Shown: piece after piece, positions 1 to 8,985 of the stretch
Layout of the letters: every line of letters begins with the position of its first letter
Position numbering within the stretch: position 1 is the stretch's first letter
Origin: Pontibacter sp. Tf4
GTDB lineage: Bacteria; Bacteroidota; Bacteroidia; Cytophagales; Hymenobacteraceae
DNA: 64,000 bases
Direction: 5' to 3'
Assembly (NCBI RefSeq): GCF_014212495.1
Contig: NZ_JACKZC010000006.1
Span: forward strand, 248,001-312,000
Translations under genes and position numbers: made by a program
The notes under the pieces: generated by a model
Told to the model about the DNA's origin: nothing
Databases searched by the model: none
The model's input: the letters and a program-made list of their open reading frames with translations, nothing else

Positions 1-1305
1 CTTGGCCGCTTCTTCGAAGACAAGACCGGGCAGCCATTAAAAGCCGGGTTAAAAATCCTGTTCCAGGCAAGCGTGCGGTTCCACGAACTATACGGTCTGA
101 GCCTGGACATCCACAACATAGACCCAAACTATACCATCGGCGACCTCGCCCGCCAGCGCCAGGAAACGATAAAACGTCTGGAAGCCGAAGGCTTACTGAC
201 AGCCAACAAAGAACTAGAGTTGTCGGAAGTTCCGCAGCGACTGGCTATCGTTTCGTCGGCCACTGCAGCCGGTTACCAGGATTTTATACACCAACTGCAG
301 CACAACGCCTACGGCTATAGTTTCCATACCACGCTTTTCCCGGCTACCGTTCAGGGTAATGATGCGCCAGCTTCTGTAAACAAAGCCATGGCGCTTATTG
401 CCAACTATAGCGAGCGATTTGATGCGATTGTAATGATACGTGGAGGCGGTTCGCAGACAGATCTGAGTTGCTTTGATGATTATACTATTGCCGCTGCTAT
501 TGGTAATTCGCCGTTGCCTGTACTAACCGGTATCGGCCACGAGCGCGACGAAAGTATAGCCGACCTGGTAGCGCACACCCGCTTAAAAACGCCAACTGCC
601 GTTGCTACTTTTTTGATTGACCGCTTCAGAAGTGCCGAAGAATATACAGAAGGTCTGTACGATAGCATCAGGCTTTTTACATCACAGCAACTACGGCTTA
701 CGGAAGATCGATTAGAGCGACTGCAACTAAGTATTTCAAATACCACCAAAGATTTTCTGCAGGAAGGTCGGGAGCTACTGGAGAATTTATCGCGTGGTTT
801 GCTGGTAAAGCCTAAGAATTACCTGAATCTGCAGCAGCACACCGTAAGTGATTTGGAGCGTGACATCAGATCAAACACCAAATCCCTCTTACACACCCGC
901 GAGAGACACCTGAGCGAATTGTCGGTTTGTGTGGAAGGCAGGGCGCAACGCTATCTGCACATGAAGGAGCATGAACTAAATACGCTCAGCCACTGTGTAG
1001 AAACGGAAGTAAAGGAGAGCATCAAGCAGAAACAGATCAGTTTTACCAAGCAAAGCGATAAACTGGAATTTGCTACTGACCGCAAACTACAAACCGAACA
1101 ACACCGCCTGAATCTGATAGAAGCCAGCATCAAAGCCAACGACCCGGAGCGACTGCTACTGCGCGGGTATACGCTTACGTTAGTGAATGGCAAGATCATC
1201 AAAAGCATTAACCAGGTACAGCCCGACGATGTGGTAGAAACCCGCATGAAAGATGGCACCATCCATAGTATAGTTGTAAACAAAGACACCAATGACACCC
1301 TATAA
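1..1305 (+). CDS. xseA: Exodeoxyribonuclease VII large subunit (5' end outside window)
   Basis: Large catalytic subunit of the cytoplasmic exonuclease that degrades single-stranded DNA from both ends to short acid-soluble pieces. The frame is open from base 1, and its first residues (LGRFFEDKTGQPLKAG) already fit the end of the OB-fold domain, so the true start lies left of the window and the GTG at 73 is internal. The family block VRFHERYGLSL appears as VRFHELYGLSL. Catalytic-domain signatures MIRGGGS and GIGHERDESIAD follow, then a long coiled-coil region and the C-terminal RGYTLTLVNGKII segment. It overlaps xseB by 14 bases, so the two subunits are probably translationally coupled. Function rests on established family knowledge; confidence is high. 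Confidence 0.95.
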   Translation, partial: LGRFFEDKTGQPLKAGLKILFQASVRFHELYGLSLDIHNIDPNYTIGDLARQRQETIKRLEAEGLLTANKELELSEVPQRLAIVSSATAAGYQDFIHQLQHNAYGYSFHTTLFPATVQGNDAPASVNKAMALIANYSERFDAIVMIRGGGSQTDLSCFDDYTIAAAIGNSPLPVLTGIGHERDESIADLVAHTRLKTPTAVATFLIDRFRSAEEYTEGLYDSIRLFTSQQLRLTEDRLERLQLSISNTTKDFLQEGRELLENLSRGLLVKPKNYLNLQQHTVSDLERDIRSNTKSLLHTRERHLSELSVCVEGRAQRYLHMKEHELNTLSHCVETEVKESIKQKQISFTKQSDKLEFATDRKLQTEQHRLNLIEASIKANDPERLLLRGYTLTLVNGKIIKSINQVQPDDVVETRMKDGTIHSIVVNKDTNDTL

Positions 1306-1564
1306 AGACATTAAAACCATGACCTACCGTGAGGCCACGCAGGAACTGGAAGAAATTTTACGCGCCATCGAAAACGACTCTGTTGACGTGGACGAACTAA
1401 CCCAGAAAGTGCAGCGCTCGTCGCAGCTCATAAAGCTGTGCAAAGAAAAACTACGCGCCGCCGAACAAGCCATCGACCAGGTATTTAACGAGGAGAACTG
1501 CGAAGAACCAGCCAAGCAAAAGAAAGCGGAAGGTAAGGTTAGTGGAAGTGGGACGTTGTTTTAG
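1292..1564 (+). CDS. xseB: Exodeoxyribonuclease VII small subunit
   Basis: Small helical subunit that binds XseA to form active exonuclease VII. The protein is 90 residues, within the usual 60-90 range, with the family pattern TYREATQELEEILRAIE near the N terminus, then VDELTQKVQ and a C-terminal helix CKEKLRAAEQAI. Two starts are possible: ATG at 1292 (overlapping the xseA stop by 14 bases) and ATG at 1319, which would give the more canonical MTYREA N terminus. The Lys/Glu-rich tail after about residue 70 is not typical of the core family. Co-location with xseA makes the call safe; only the start is uncertain. Confidence 0.93.
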   Translation: MTPYKDIKTMTYREATQELEEILRAIENDSVDVDELTQKVQRSSQLIKLCKEKLRAAEQAIDQVFNEENCEEPAKQKKAEGKVSGSGTLF

Positions 1565-2465
1565 GTCTGAATCAGGATTTACAAGATTTGAAGATTTTCA
1601 GGATTTGGGGTTTTGCTATAGTTAGAGTTATTGTTCTATAGTTAGAATACACACCCCTACCCCTCTCAAGAGGGGGAATTGCTTCTGTTGCTATGGTTGG
1701 GGCTATAGTTCTGTAGTTGAGGGATTAACACCCCTGCAGTCCCCTCAAGGGGACAATTTCTGGGTCTGCTATATTTTCATAGTTGGCATTGGTCCAACCA
1801 CCCCCTACCCCTCCTTGTCCAAGGAGGGGAATTTGTACGCCTTTACCAGCTCAATAACTATAGTTCTATAGTTACAGACCGAAAGCAGGCAGGCGCAGCC
1901 TGGCCCAAGGAATTGTAACCACGAGAAAAACCGATCTGCTCGAGCCAAAAGCAAGAGCAGTAACTATAGCCAAAGTATCTACTATCGAGCTTGATATCAG
2001 TCTTTGGGTTGAGCGCCTTGTAGATTTCCGGTGGCGTAGCCATTGCGAGGCACGAGCAAAGGAAATGTACACCGCGCGATGCTCGAAGACGGGGCCTCCC
2101 GGCCCGGGAGGGAGCCAAGCTAACTATAAAACGATAGGTAAGTAGAGCTCCCAGGATTGGTAGATTCTATAGAATGATGGCTTGGTCCAAGTAGTAGGCA
2201 AAGTAAACTATAGGACATATAAGATGCCTCGACTGACGCTCGGGATGACAAAGAAGCAACTATAGTATGAGATAGATTTCTCACTCTGTTCGAAATGACA
2301 AAAGAGCGGAAAAAACTATAGGACGCATAAGATATCTCACAGCAATGCTGGCTCTTTTCCACTTGCGTCTCAAGAATGCTCGACATGACAGAAAGAGAAA
2401 CTATAGCACTAAAGCTTATAAACTATAGTCGAAAGCCGTTGGAAATACAACCAACGGCTTTTGTC
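1565..2465. repeat. Gene-free composite repeat block A
   Basis: About 900 bases between the convergent xseB and the trehalose-6-phosphate gene, with no convincing gene. It is a mosaic of modules that recur at 22969-23600 and, inverted, at 26239-26880: an 'aatcaggatt' segment at the left, G/C-run hairpins (CCCCTCAAGGGG at about 1740-1753; CCCCTCCTTG..CCAAGGAGGGG near 1806-1830), the 320-bp core repeat, and a 'gagatagatttctcac' module at 2269-2300. CTATAG is extremely dense (at least ten sites). Short open frames inside share a PEIYKALNPKT-like string among copies, but I judge this to be DNA repeat conservation rather than a gene. Confidence 0.75.
1871..2190 (+). repeat. 320-bp intergenic repeat, copy A
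   Basis: Near-identical core shared with copies at 23111-23430 (same orientation) and 26392-26709 (inverted). Best-conserved parts are the segment around GAGCGCCTTGTAGATTTCC, the partner GGAAATGTACACCGCGCGAT (these two can pair imperfectly, 14 of 17 bases), and a GC-rich hairpin at 2095-2111 (cctcccgg-c-ccgggagg). Flanking parts diverge more. No terminal inverted repeats or transposase are visible. It could be a structured RNA, a MITE-like element or a bidirectional terminator/REP-type element. Confidence 0.8.
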
Positions 2466-4679
2466 TTATCCTGTCATTTTCGCATTAGAAGCTTCCCGGC
2501 TCTCCTGCTTTATCAGTTTAAACAGCATTTCCCTTACTTCGCCTGGACCATCTAAATGGTACTTGGCAATGGAATAGGAGTTACCGGTTTTAATGGTATA
2601 AGCATTGCGCGGCATGGCTTTAAAAATTTCCTCATCGCCCCAGTCATCGCCTACGGCCAGCACAAACTCGTGCGGGTACATGTTCAGCCAATGACTGGTA
2701 GCTTTGCCTTTGTTTACTTCCTGCGCTTTTATTTCTACGGCCATTTGTCCATCCAGCACCTGCAGGTTACTGTTCGATGCCAAGAAAGTCAGGTGATTGA
2801 CCAGTTCCCGGGCACGCAACTCGCCCAGACCGGTTTCTACGCGGCGGTAATGCCACACAAGCGAATGTTCCTTCTCTTCTATAAACGAGCCAGGCGTTCG
2901 GTCAACGTATAGTTCCAGTATCAACCGGATATCGCTTTTCCAGTCATCCATCAGGCTCATCATGGTTTTCCAGCCGGAGCCGCGTTGTTTCAGCCATACG
3001 CCGTGTTCCGCTACAATATCCAGATTCAGGTGGCCGAGCCAGTCTTCCATATTGGCTTTCTCGCGACTGCTGATCACGACTACCCTGTTCTTAGGGTTAT
3101 TGCTCAGGTTCTCCAACAGCTCCAGCAGGTCTTCGTCGGGGCGGGCCAGCAGGGGTTTGGATTTATAGTTGGTAAGGCCGCCGTCATACTCCAGGAAGAT
3201 AAGTCGGGAGCTGGCCATCTCGTAGGAGTCGCTCATTTCCTGGAAGGTAGCATCGTCCAGGTAGCTGGTTTCCATCGACATCTGCTTGATCTTGACATAC
3301 GACAGACGATCCATGAACAAACCAACCCAATGGTGGATGTTATAGCGCTTCAGGGTTTCCTGCATGTTGATCATGTGCTGACGCTGCTCTTCCACAGGCA
3401 TGGTAAGGGCCTCGTACAGGGCGTCTACCATTTTATTGATATCGTTCGGGTTGATGAGCAGCGCATCGGAGAGCTCTTTTGAAGCTCCTGCCATTTCGCT
3501 GAGTATCAGCACTCCTTTTTGGTCTAATTTACTGGCCACATACTCTTTGCACACCAGGTTCATGCCATCGCGCATTGGGGTAACCAGTGCCACATTGGCC
3601 ATCCTGTAAAACGCCGAAAGTGTCTCGAGGGGCAGCGAGCGGTAAAAATACTGGATCGGGTTCCAGTTGATATGGCTGTACTTACCGTTAATGCGGCCAA
3701 CCAGTTCATCCACTTCTTCTTTCAGCTCCTTGTACTTTTCTACGGCATCGCGGCTGGGCACTACCAGCATTACCAGGGTCACTTTTTCATGAAATTCCGG
3801 GTAGCGCTCCAGAAACATTTCAAACGCTTCGAGGCGTTGCGGTATCCCTTTAGAATAATCGAGCCTGTCTATGGAGATGATGATATTTTCGGTACCCACA
3901 TTGCGGCGATACTCCTGCTCCAGTTTCAGCACTTCTTCGGAGGCAGCTACGGAGGCGTATTTCTCATAATCTATACCCATCGGGAAAGAATCGACCAGGA
4001 GCGAGCGGTTGCCGGTGTTAATCCAGCCGTGCATGCCGCCATAGCCCAGAATACGGTTTACCGAGCTCAGGAAGTGGCGCATATCGTCGTAAGTGTGGAA
4101 GCCTACAAGATCGGCGCCCAACATGCCTTCCAGAAGCTCGCGGCGCCAGGGCAGCAGCCTGAACACTTCGTAACTCGGAAACGGAATATGCTGGAAGAAA
4201 CCGATAGTGCTGTCGGGTAGCTTTTTGCGCAGCATGGAGGGCAGTAACAGCAGCTGGTAATCGTGTACCCAGATGGTATCGTTGGGGTTGGCGTGCTTCA
4301 GTATTTCATCGCAATACTTCTGATTTACCTCTACATAGGTTTCCCACAAGTCGTGGTCGTAAACGGCATACTGGCTGAAATAATGAAAAGACGGCCAGAG
4401 CGTTTCGTTACTGAATCCTTCGTAAAACTCCTTTATTTCATTATCTGTCAGGAAGACAGGGTACATATTTTCATGGCTCAGATCTTCCACCACCTGCTCC
4501 TGTATCAGCAGGTCATCTATTACCGTACCAGGCCATCCGATCCAGAGGTTATCTTTCTTTTTATAGATAGAACCGAGCCCTGTCGCTAAGCCGCCTTCGC
4601 TCGGGGTGTACTTCAGCTTTCCTTCCTTCTCCTGCAGTTTAACCGGCAAACGGTTAGAAACAATAATCAGTTTTGCCAT
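2466..4679 (-). CDS. otsAB: Bifunctional trehalose-6-phosphate synthase / phosphatase-like protein
   Basis: 737-residue fusion. Residues 1-460 are a GT20 synthase that makes trehalose-6-phosphate from UDP-glucose and glucose-6-phosphate: VSNRLP (7-12), SEGGLATGL (27-35), HDYQLLLLP (139-147), FQHIPFPS (162-169), IDRLDYSKG (270-278) and TPMRDGMNL (367-375) all look intact. Residues 490-730 are a HAD-type trehalose-phosphatase domain with VAEHGVW (556-562) and GDDWGDE (677-683). The first HAD motif, normally DYDGT, reads EYDGG: Glu497 replaces the nucleophilic Asp and Gly replaces the Thr, and ISGRD reads ISSRE. Phosphatase activity is therefore doubtful (inference). It stands alone on the minus strand, convergent with xseAB. 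Confidence 0.93.
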   Translation of the reverse strand: MAKLIIVSNRLPVKLQEKEGKLKYTPSEGGLATGLGSIYKKKDNLWIGWPGTVIDDLLIQEQVVEDLSHENMYPVFLTDNEIKEFYEGFSNETLWPSFHYFSQYAVYDHDLWETYVEVNQKYCDEILKHANPNDTIWVHDYQLLLLPSMLRKKLPDSTIGFFQHIPFPSYEVFRLLPWRRELLEGMLGADLVGFHTYDDMRHFLSSVNRILGYGGMHGWINTGNRSLLVDSFPMGIDYEKYASVAASEEVLKLEQEYRRNVGTENIIISIDRLDYSKGIPQRLEAFEMFLERYPEFHEKVTLVMLVVPSRDAVEKYKELKEEVDELVGRINGKYSHINWNPIQYFYRSLPLETLSAFYRMANVALVTPMRDGMNLVCKEYVASKLDQKGVLILSEMAGASKELSDALLINPNDINKMVDALYEALTMPVEEQRQHMINMQETLKRYNIHHWVGLFMDRLSYVKIKQMSMETSYLDDATFQEMSDSYEMASSRLIFLEYDGGLTNYKSKPLLARPDEDLLELLENLSNNPKNRVVVISSREKANMEDWLGHLNLDIVAEHGVWLKQRGSGWKTMMSLMDDWKSDIRLILELYVDRTPGSFIEEKEHSLVWHYRRVETGLGELRARELVNHLTFLASNSNLQVLDGQMAVEIKAQEVNKGKATSHWLNMYPHEFVLAVGDDWGDEEIFKAMPRNAYTIKTGNSYSIAKYHLDGPGEVREMLFKLIKQESREASNAKMTG

Positions 4680-4958
4680 TAGAATTTGCGTTATGAGCTG
4701 GCAATAATTGTAATACCGGGCTCTACGGCCATATTTTTAAGTAAATGATCAACTATAAGCTTAATTTTTGCGCGTGTTTACACTCTTATTCTTACGTAGC
4801 ATCTCCCGTTAGCGTTGGCCTTATATTAGCATTTGGCTATACACTGAAATTGCACAGTTGTATATGTAGCTGCAAACCAGCACAAAAGCCTTATAAAATA
4901 ACCTGCAGCTATCTTCCGGAGTACTAACAGGGGTATTTACCATCCGCAACTATAGCCT
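4680..4958. promoter_or_regulatory. Divergent promoter region otsAB / MscS
   Basis: A 279-base gap between the divergently transcribed trehalose-6-phosphate gene and the MscS gene, so it must hold promoters for both. I see no clear TAnnTTTG box. A 60-codon open frame at 4745-4927 has no family resemblance and is not credited. A CTATAG site lies just before the MscS start (about 4950). Confidence 0.4.
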
Positions 4959-6035
4959 ATGCATAAACTCCAGTCGTTTATAGATCACCTCGATAACCTG
5001 GCCATTTCGCTTATTATTTTTGCCGTAAGTATTGTGCTGGGCCTGCTCCTGAATTTCATCCTTTTTAAGCTGATCGGTATGTACAACCGCACCAGCAACC
5101 CATTGCTGGTATCGTCGGTAAACCGCCGCCTGCGTCAGCCTCTCACCTTTCTTACACCACTGCTGTTTGTTTCTATTGCGCTGCCAACTGTGCCACTTTC
5201 ACCGGGGGAGTTACATGTTCTGAGGCGGGTGATAGAGATCCTGAACATTATTGCCTTTGCCTGGCTGCTGATCAGGGTAGTATCGGTGGTGCAGGACATG
5301 GTGCGCCATAAATATGCTATTGATAAGGCCGATAATTTCAGGGAGCGCAAACTGGTAACGCAGCTGCAGTTTGTACGCAAGCTCTCCGTTATGCTGATCC
5401 TGTTTTTTGCTGTATCGCTGGTATTGCTGCAGTTTGAGGCCGTGCGAACACTGGGTACCGGCCTGCTGACCTCGGCAGGTATAGCCGGAGTTGTACTGGG
5501 TTTTGCGGCGCAGCGCTCGCTGGCAAACCTGCTGGCAGGCCTTCAGATTGCTTTTACACAACCCATCCGGATTGATGACGTGCTGGTAGTGGAGAATGAA
5601 TTTGGCCGCGTGGAAGAAATAACCCTGACCTATGTGGTACTGCGCCTCTGGGACAACCGCCGACTGATACTGCCTCTTAATTACCTGATCGAAAAGCCTT
5701 TCCAGAACTGGACACGCACCAGTACCGAAATACTGGCTACCGTTTATTTTTACACCGACTACAATGTGCCAGTGGAAGAACTCCGCAAAGAGCTAAGCAG
5801 CATACTGTCCGCTTCAAAACTATGGAACGGGGAGGTAGCTGGCCTGCAGGTAACTGATATTCTGCCCGATACAGTGCAGCTACGCGCCTTGTTCAGTGCC
5901 TACAACTCCGGCGAAGCCTGGGATCTGCGTTGCCTGGTGCGTGAAAAGCTGCTTTACTTTATCCAGAAAAACTATCCCGGTTCGTTACCTAAAGTACGCG
6001 CCTCCGTAGACGGCGGTATAACTGCAAACAAATAG
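4959..6035 (+). CDS. Small-conductance mechanosensitive channel family protein
   Basis: 358-residue inner-membrane protein of the MscS family, which opens on hypo-osmotic shock to release small solutes. Membrane segments lie at about residues 15-37, 60-80, 88-108, 138-160 and 165-190. The pore helix is Ala/Gly rich (TSAGIAGVVLGFAAQRSL) and is followed by the beta-domain signature IAFTQPIRIDDVLVV and the cytoplasmic segment EEITLTYVVLRLWDNRR. Lying between trehalose-synthesis genes, it fits an osmotic-stress context, since trehalose accumulated at high osmolarity must be released on dilution (inference). The assignment is family level; no specific mscS/mscM symbol is justified. Confidence 0.9.
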   Translation: MHKLQSFIDHLDNLAISLIIFAVSIVLGLLLNFILFKLIGMYNRTSNPLLVSSVNRRLRQPLTFLTPLLFVSIALPTVPLSPGELHVLRRVIEILNIIAFAWLLIRVVSVVQDMVRHKYAIDKADNFRERKLVTQLQFVRKLSVMLILFFAVSLVLLQFEAVRTLGTGLLTSAGIAGVVLGFAAQRSLANLLAGLQIAFTQPIRIDDVLVVENEFGRVEEITLTYVVLRLWDNRRLILPLNYLIEKPFQNWTRTSTEILATVYFYTDYNVPVEELRKELSSILSASKLWNGEVAGLQVTDILPDTVQLRALFSAYNSGEAWDLRCLVREKLLYFIQKNYPGSLPKVRASVDGGITANK

Positions 6036-6079
6036 CTATACTTGCCTGTAGTTTAATTACGCTATACTTTCAACCGCAC

Positions 6080-6679
6080 ATGAATTTCTTCGACGCCCTC
6101 GACCCCACCCTTGTTAATTGGGTACTTATTCCGCTGCTAATTTTCCTGGCCCGCATTATGGACGTAACACTGGGCACCCTGCGCATCGTGTTCATCTCGA
6201 AAGGTGATAAAATGATTGCGCCGGCGCTGGGCTTTTTAGAAGTGCTGATCTGGCTGGTAGCTATAACGCAGGTAATGCAAAACCTGAACAACGTGGCTTC
6301 TTACCTGGCCTGGGCAGGTGGCTTTGCAACCGGTAACTTCCTGGGGCTGCGTATCGAGCAAAAACTGGCGCTGGGGCAAATGGTAGTGCGGGTCATTACC
6401 GTAGATTCGGCCCACAACCTGATAGAACGACTAAAAGGACACGGCTATAGATTGACCTGTGTGGATGCCCGTGGCACGCGCGGCAAAGTAAATCTGCTGT
6501 TCATGATCGTAAAGCGCAAAAAACTGAACCATGTGCTCGACATCATCCGGGAATATAATCCGCAGGCATTTTATACTATCGAAGATGTGCGTTCAGTATC
6601 AGACTATAGTTTGCCACAGGAAGAATCTAAAAGAGGCCTGAATTTCCGCCGCATCTTCCCGCTGCGGAAAGGAAAATGA
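6080..6679 (+). CDS. DUF5698/DUF2179 (UPF0316) membrane protein
   Basis: 199 residues. The N-terminal half carries about three transmembrane helices with the family string FLARIMDVTLGTLRIVFISKG. The C-terminal soluble part (about 105-180) is a DUF2179 domain with VITVDSAHNLIERLKGHGYR and FYTIEDVRSVSD, a fold that in related proteins is proposed to sense small ligands. A basic tail ends the protein. The start ATG at 6080 follows an AT-rich stretch containing TATACTTT. It is 44 bases after the MscS gene on the same strand and may be co-transcribed. Biochemical function is unknown for the family. Confidence 0.85.
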   Translation: MNFFDALDPTLVNWVLIPLLIFLARIMDVTLGTLRIVFISKGDKMIAPALGFLEVLIWLVAITQVMQNLNNVASYLAWAGGFATGNFLGLRIEQKLALGQMVVRVITVDSAHNLIERLKGHGYRLTCVDARGTRGKVNLLFMIVKRKKLNHVLDIIREYNPQAFYTIEDVRSVSDYSLPQEESKRGLNFRRIFPLRKGK

Positions 6680-6684
6680 TTTAT

Positions 6685-6768
6685 AGTTTAGGAGTTTGTG
6701 AGTTTGGGAGTTAAAGAGTTATTAATTCCTCAACTCCCAAACTCTTTAGCTCTCTAACTCCTAAACTT
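6685..6768. terminator. Long bidirectional hairpin between convergent genes
   Basis: Imperfect inverted repeat: AGTTTAGGAGTT (from 6685) pairs with AACTCCTAAACT (6756-6767), and TTTGGGAGTT (about 6703-6712) with AACTCCCAAA (6732-6741). The right arm covers the last codons and stop of glgB. Its position between convergent DUF5698 and glgB genes suggests a shared terminator. Confidence 0.55.
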
Positions 6769-8985
6769 AAAATATACCACTGCCAAAGGCGGTAACTTCA
6801 GGGTAAGCGAATAATCACGGCCATGCGATGGCTCTTCTGCAGCCTGCAGCGATTCTTGGTTTTGCACGTTACTGCCACCGTACTGCTCATCGTCGGAGTT
6901 GAAAAGCTGTACCCACTCGCCTTTGTGTGGCACGCCTAACCTATAGTTCTCATGTACTACAGGGGTAAAATTGCAAACTATAAGTACATCGTTTTGGGGG
7001 TCGTTGCCTTTCCGTAAAAAGCTGATCACGCTGTTGTGCGCATCCTGAAAGTCTACCCATTCAAAGCCGCTGCTGTCGAAATTGTGCTCATAAAGTGCAG
7101 GTTCCTGCTGGTATAGTTTGTTAAGTTGCTGCAACAGCCGCTGCACCCCGCTATGGTAATGGTACTGTAGCAGGTGCCATTCCAGGCTGCTGTCGTGGTT
7201 CCATTCTGTGCTTTGGGCCAGCTCGCCTCCCATAAACATGAGTTTGGTGCCCGGGTGTGCATACATGTAACTATAGAGCATGCGCAGGTTGGCAAATTGC
7301 TGCCATTCATCACCCGGCATTTTACGGATAAGCGAGCCTTTGCCATGCACCACTTCGTCGTGCGACAGCGGCAGCATAAAGCGCTCCGAAAAGGCATAAA
7401 TGATGCTGAACGTGATCTCGCCCTGGTGGTGTTTGCGGTAGATCGGGTCTCTGGAGAAATAGGCCAGCGTATCGTGCATCCAGCCCATCATCCACTTCAT
7501 GTCAAAGCCAAGTCCGCCATCGTTTACTTTACCCGTTACCGCCGGCCATGCCGTTGATTCTTCGGCTATAGTTTGCACATCCGGATACTTTTCATGCACT
7601 GCCTGGTTAAAGTCTTTTATCAGCGAGATGGCTTCCAGGTTTTCGCGGCCGCCATGCTCGTTTGGTATCCATTCACCATCCTTGCGGCTATAGTCTAAGT
7701 ACAGCATCGAAGCCACGGCATCCACACGCAGTCCGTCCACGTGGTACTTATCCAACCAGAAAAGTGCATTGCTGATCAGGAATGAACGGACTTCGTTGCG
7801 GCCATAGTTGAAGATGTAGCTGTTCCAGTCCGGGTGGTAGCCTTTGCGCGGGTCGGCGTGCTCGTACAAATGTGTGCCATCAAAATAAGCCAGCCCATGC
7901 TCATCCGACGGAAAATGCGACGGTACCCAATCCAGGATAACACCAATGCCATGTTGGTGCAGCACATCAATCAGGTGCATGAGTTCCTGCGGCGAACCAT
8001 ACACGCTGGCGGCAGCAAAATACCCGGTGATCTGGTAACCCCAACTGCCCATAAACGGGTGGTACATCACGGGCATAAACTCCACGTGCGTAAAGCCCAT
8101 TTCCTTTACATATTGCGGCAGCTCCTCAGCCAGTTCGTGGTACGTCAACGGTCGGTTGTTATCTTCCGGCCGGCGGCGCCACGAACCTAAATGCACTTCG
8201 TACACGCTCATAGGCTGCGCCTGACCGGCTATAGTTTTGCGGCGCTCCATCCACTCGTGGTCCTGCCATTCGTATTTCAGGTCGCTGATGCGTGATGCGG
8301 TTTGTGGTGGCTTTTCGCGTGCAAAAGCAAACGGGTCACTTTTCTCGACGTGGTATAAATGGTAGTTCGATTTGATGTGATACTTGTATAGTTCGCCACC
8401 GGTCAGATCCGGAATAAAACCTTCCCAAATGCCGGATCCATCTTCCCTAACCTTCAAACTATGGCTGTCGCGGTTCCAATGGTTAAAGTCACCAATGACC
8501 GTAACGCGTTCCGCATTGGGCGCCCAAACCGCAAAACAAGTACCTTTCTGCCCGGCATGTTCCATGCAATGCGCACCCATTTTATCATACAAGGTAAAGT
8601 GGCGGCCTTCCTTAAACAGGTAAATATCAAATTCTGTAAAGCGACTGACGTCGTGGTAAACAGCTCTTTTCTCCTGCTGAACTATAGTTTGCGGTTCTGC
8701 TATAGTTGCAGCGCCTGCTGCTGCCTTTTTAGTAGCCCTTACTTTTGGAGCTGGTGTAAGATCAGTTGTCTCAACAGGTACTGCTTTGGTACGGGTTCTC
8801 TTTGATTTTACGGCTGGCGGCGTAGTTTCAGTAGCAGGAACTATAGTTACTGGTGCACCCATTTCTGCAGCCAGATCTGCCTTTTTGGGCCGACCACGCT
8901 TTGCTGCGGGCTTATTACTACCTGCATCAGTTAATGGTTTATTTAAGTTTGTTTCCGGTGTCTGCTCTAATTTCTTCTTAGCCAT
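6754..8985 (-). CDS. glgB: 1,4-alpha-glucan branching enzyme with basic N-terminal extension
   Basis: 743-residue GH13 enzyme that cuts alpha-1,4-glucan and rejoins it through alpha-1,6 bonds. A CBM48-type domain (about 118-230) carries FAVWAPNAERVTVIGDFNHW. The catalytic barrel has DGLRVDAV (nucleophile Asp422), IAEES (acid/base Glu475) and LSHDEV (Asp543), followed by a C-terminal all-beta domain. Residues 1-110 are unusual: Lys/Ala/Thr/Pro-rich low complexity with an AT-hook-like KRGRPKK (29-35). The start is firm because ATGGCTAA overlaps the stop of treS by 8 bases, indicating translational coupling. It is last in the glgE-treS-glgB operon, supplying branch points to the GlgE-made glucan. 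Confidence 0.95.
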   Translation of the reverse strand: MAKKKLEQTPETNLNKPLTDAGSNKPAAKRGRPKKADLAAEMGAPVTIVPATETTPPAVKSKRTRTKAVPVETTDLTPAPKVRATKKAAAGAATIAEPQTIVQQEKRAVYHDVSRFTEFDIYLFKEGRHFTLYDKMGAHCMEHAGQKGTCFAVWAPNAERVTVIGDFNHWNRDSHSLKVREDGSGIWEGFIPDLTGGELYKYHIKSNYHLYHVEKSDPFAFAREKPPQTASRISDLKYEWQDHEWMERRKTIAGQAQPMSVYEVHLGSWRRRPEDNNRPLTYHELAEELPQYVKEMGFTHVEFMPVMYHPFMGSWGYQITGYFAAASVYGSPQELMHLIDVLHQHGIGVILDWVPSHFPSDEHGLAYFDGTHLYEHADPRKGYHPDWNSYIFNYGRNEVRSFLISNALFWLDKYHVDGLRVDAVASMLYLDYSRKDGEWIPNEHGGRENLEAISLIKDFNQAVHEKYPDVQTIAEESTAWPAVTGKVNDGGLGFDMKWMMGWMHDTLAYFSRDPIYRKHHQGEITFSIIYAFSERFMLPLSHDEVVHGKGSLIRKMPGDEWQQFANLRMLYSYMYAHPGTKLMFMGGELAQSTEWNHDSSLEWHLLQYHYHSGVQRLLQQLNKLYQQEPALYEHNFDSSGFEWVDFQDAHNSVISFLRKGNDPQNDVLIVCNFTPVVHENYRLGVPHKGEWVQLFNSDDEQYGGSNVQNQESLQAAEEPSHGRDYSLTLKLPPLAVVYFKFRS

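Noticed and set aside
1858-2118. Open frames of 60-86 codons inside the three repeat copies sharing a PEIYKALNPKT-like string
   Set aside because: They lie on a conserved DNA repeat, start and end at different points in each copy, and the conserved bases also explain the hairpins. Treated as repeat, not gene.
3672-4220. 182-codon frame opposite the trehalose-6-phosphate gene
   Set aside because: Antisense shadow; no family pattern.
4745-4927. 60-codon frame between otsAB and MscS genes
   Set aside because: No family pattern, fills a divergent promoter region, odd Cys-rich composition.
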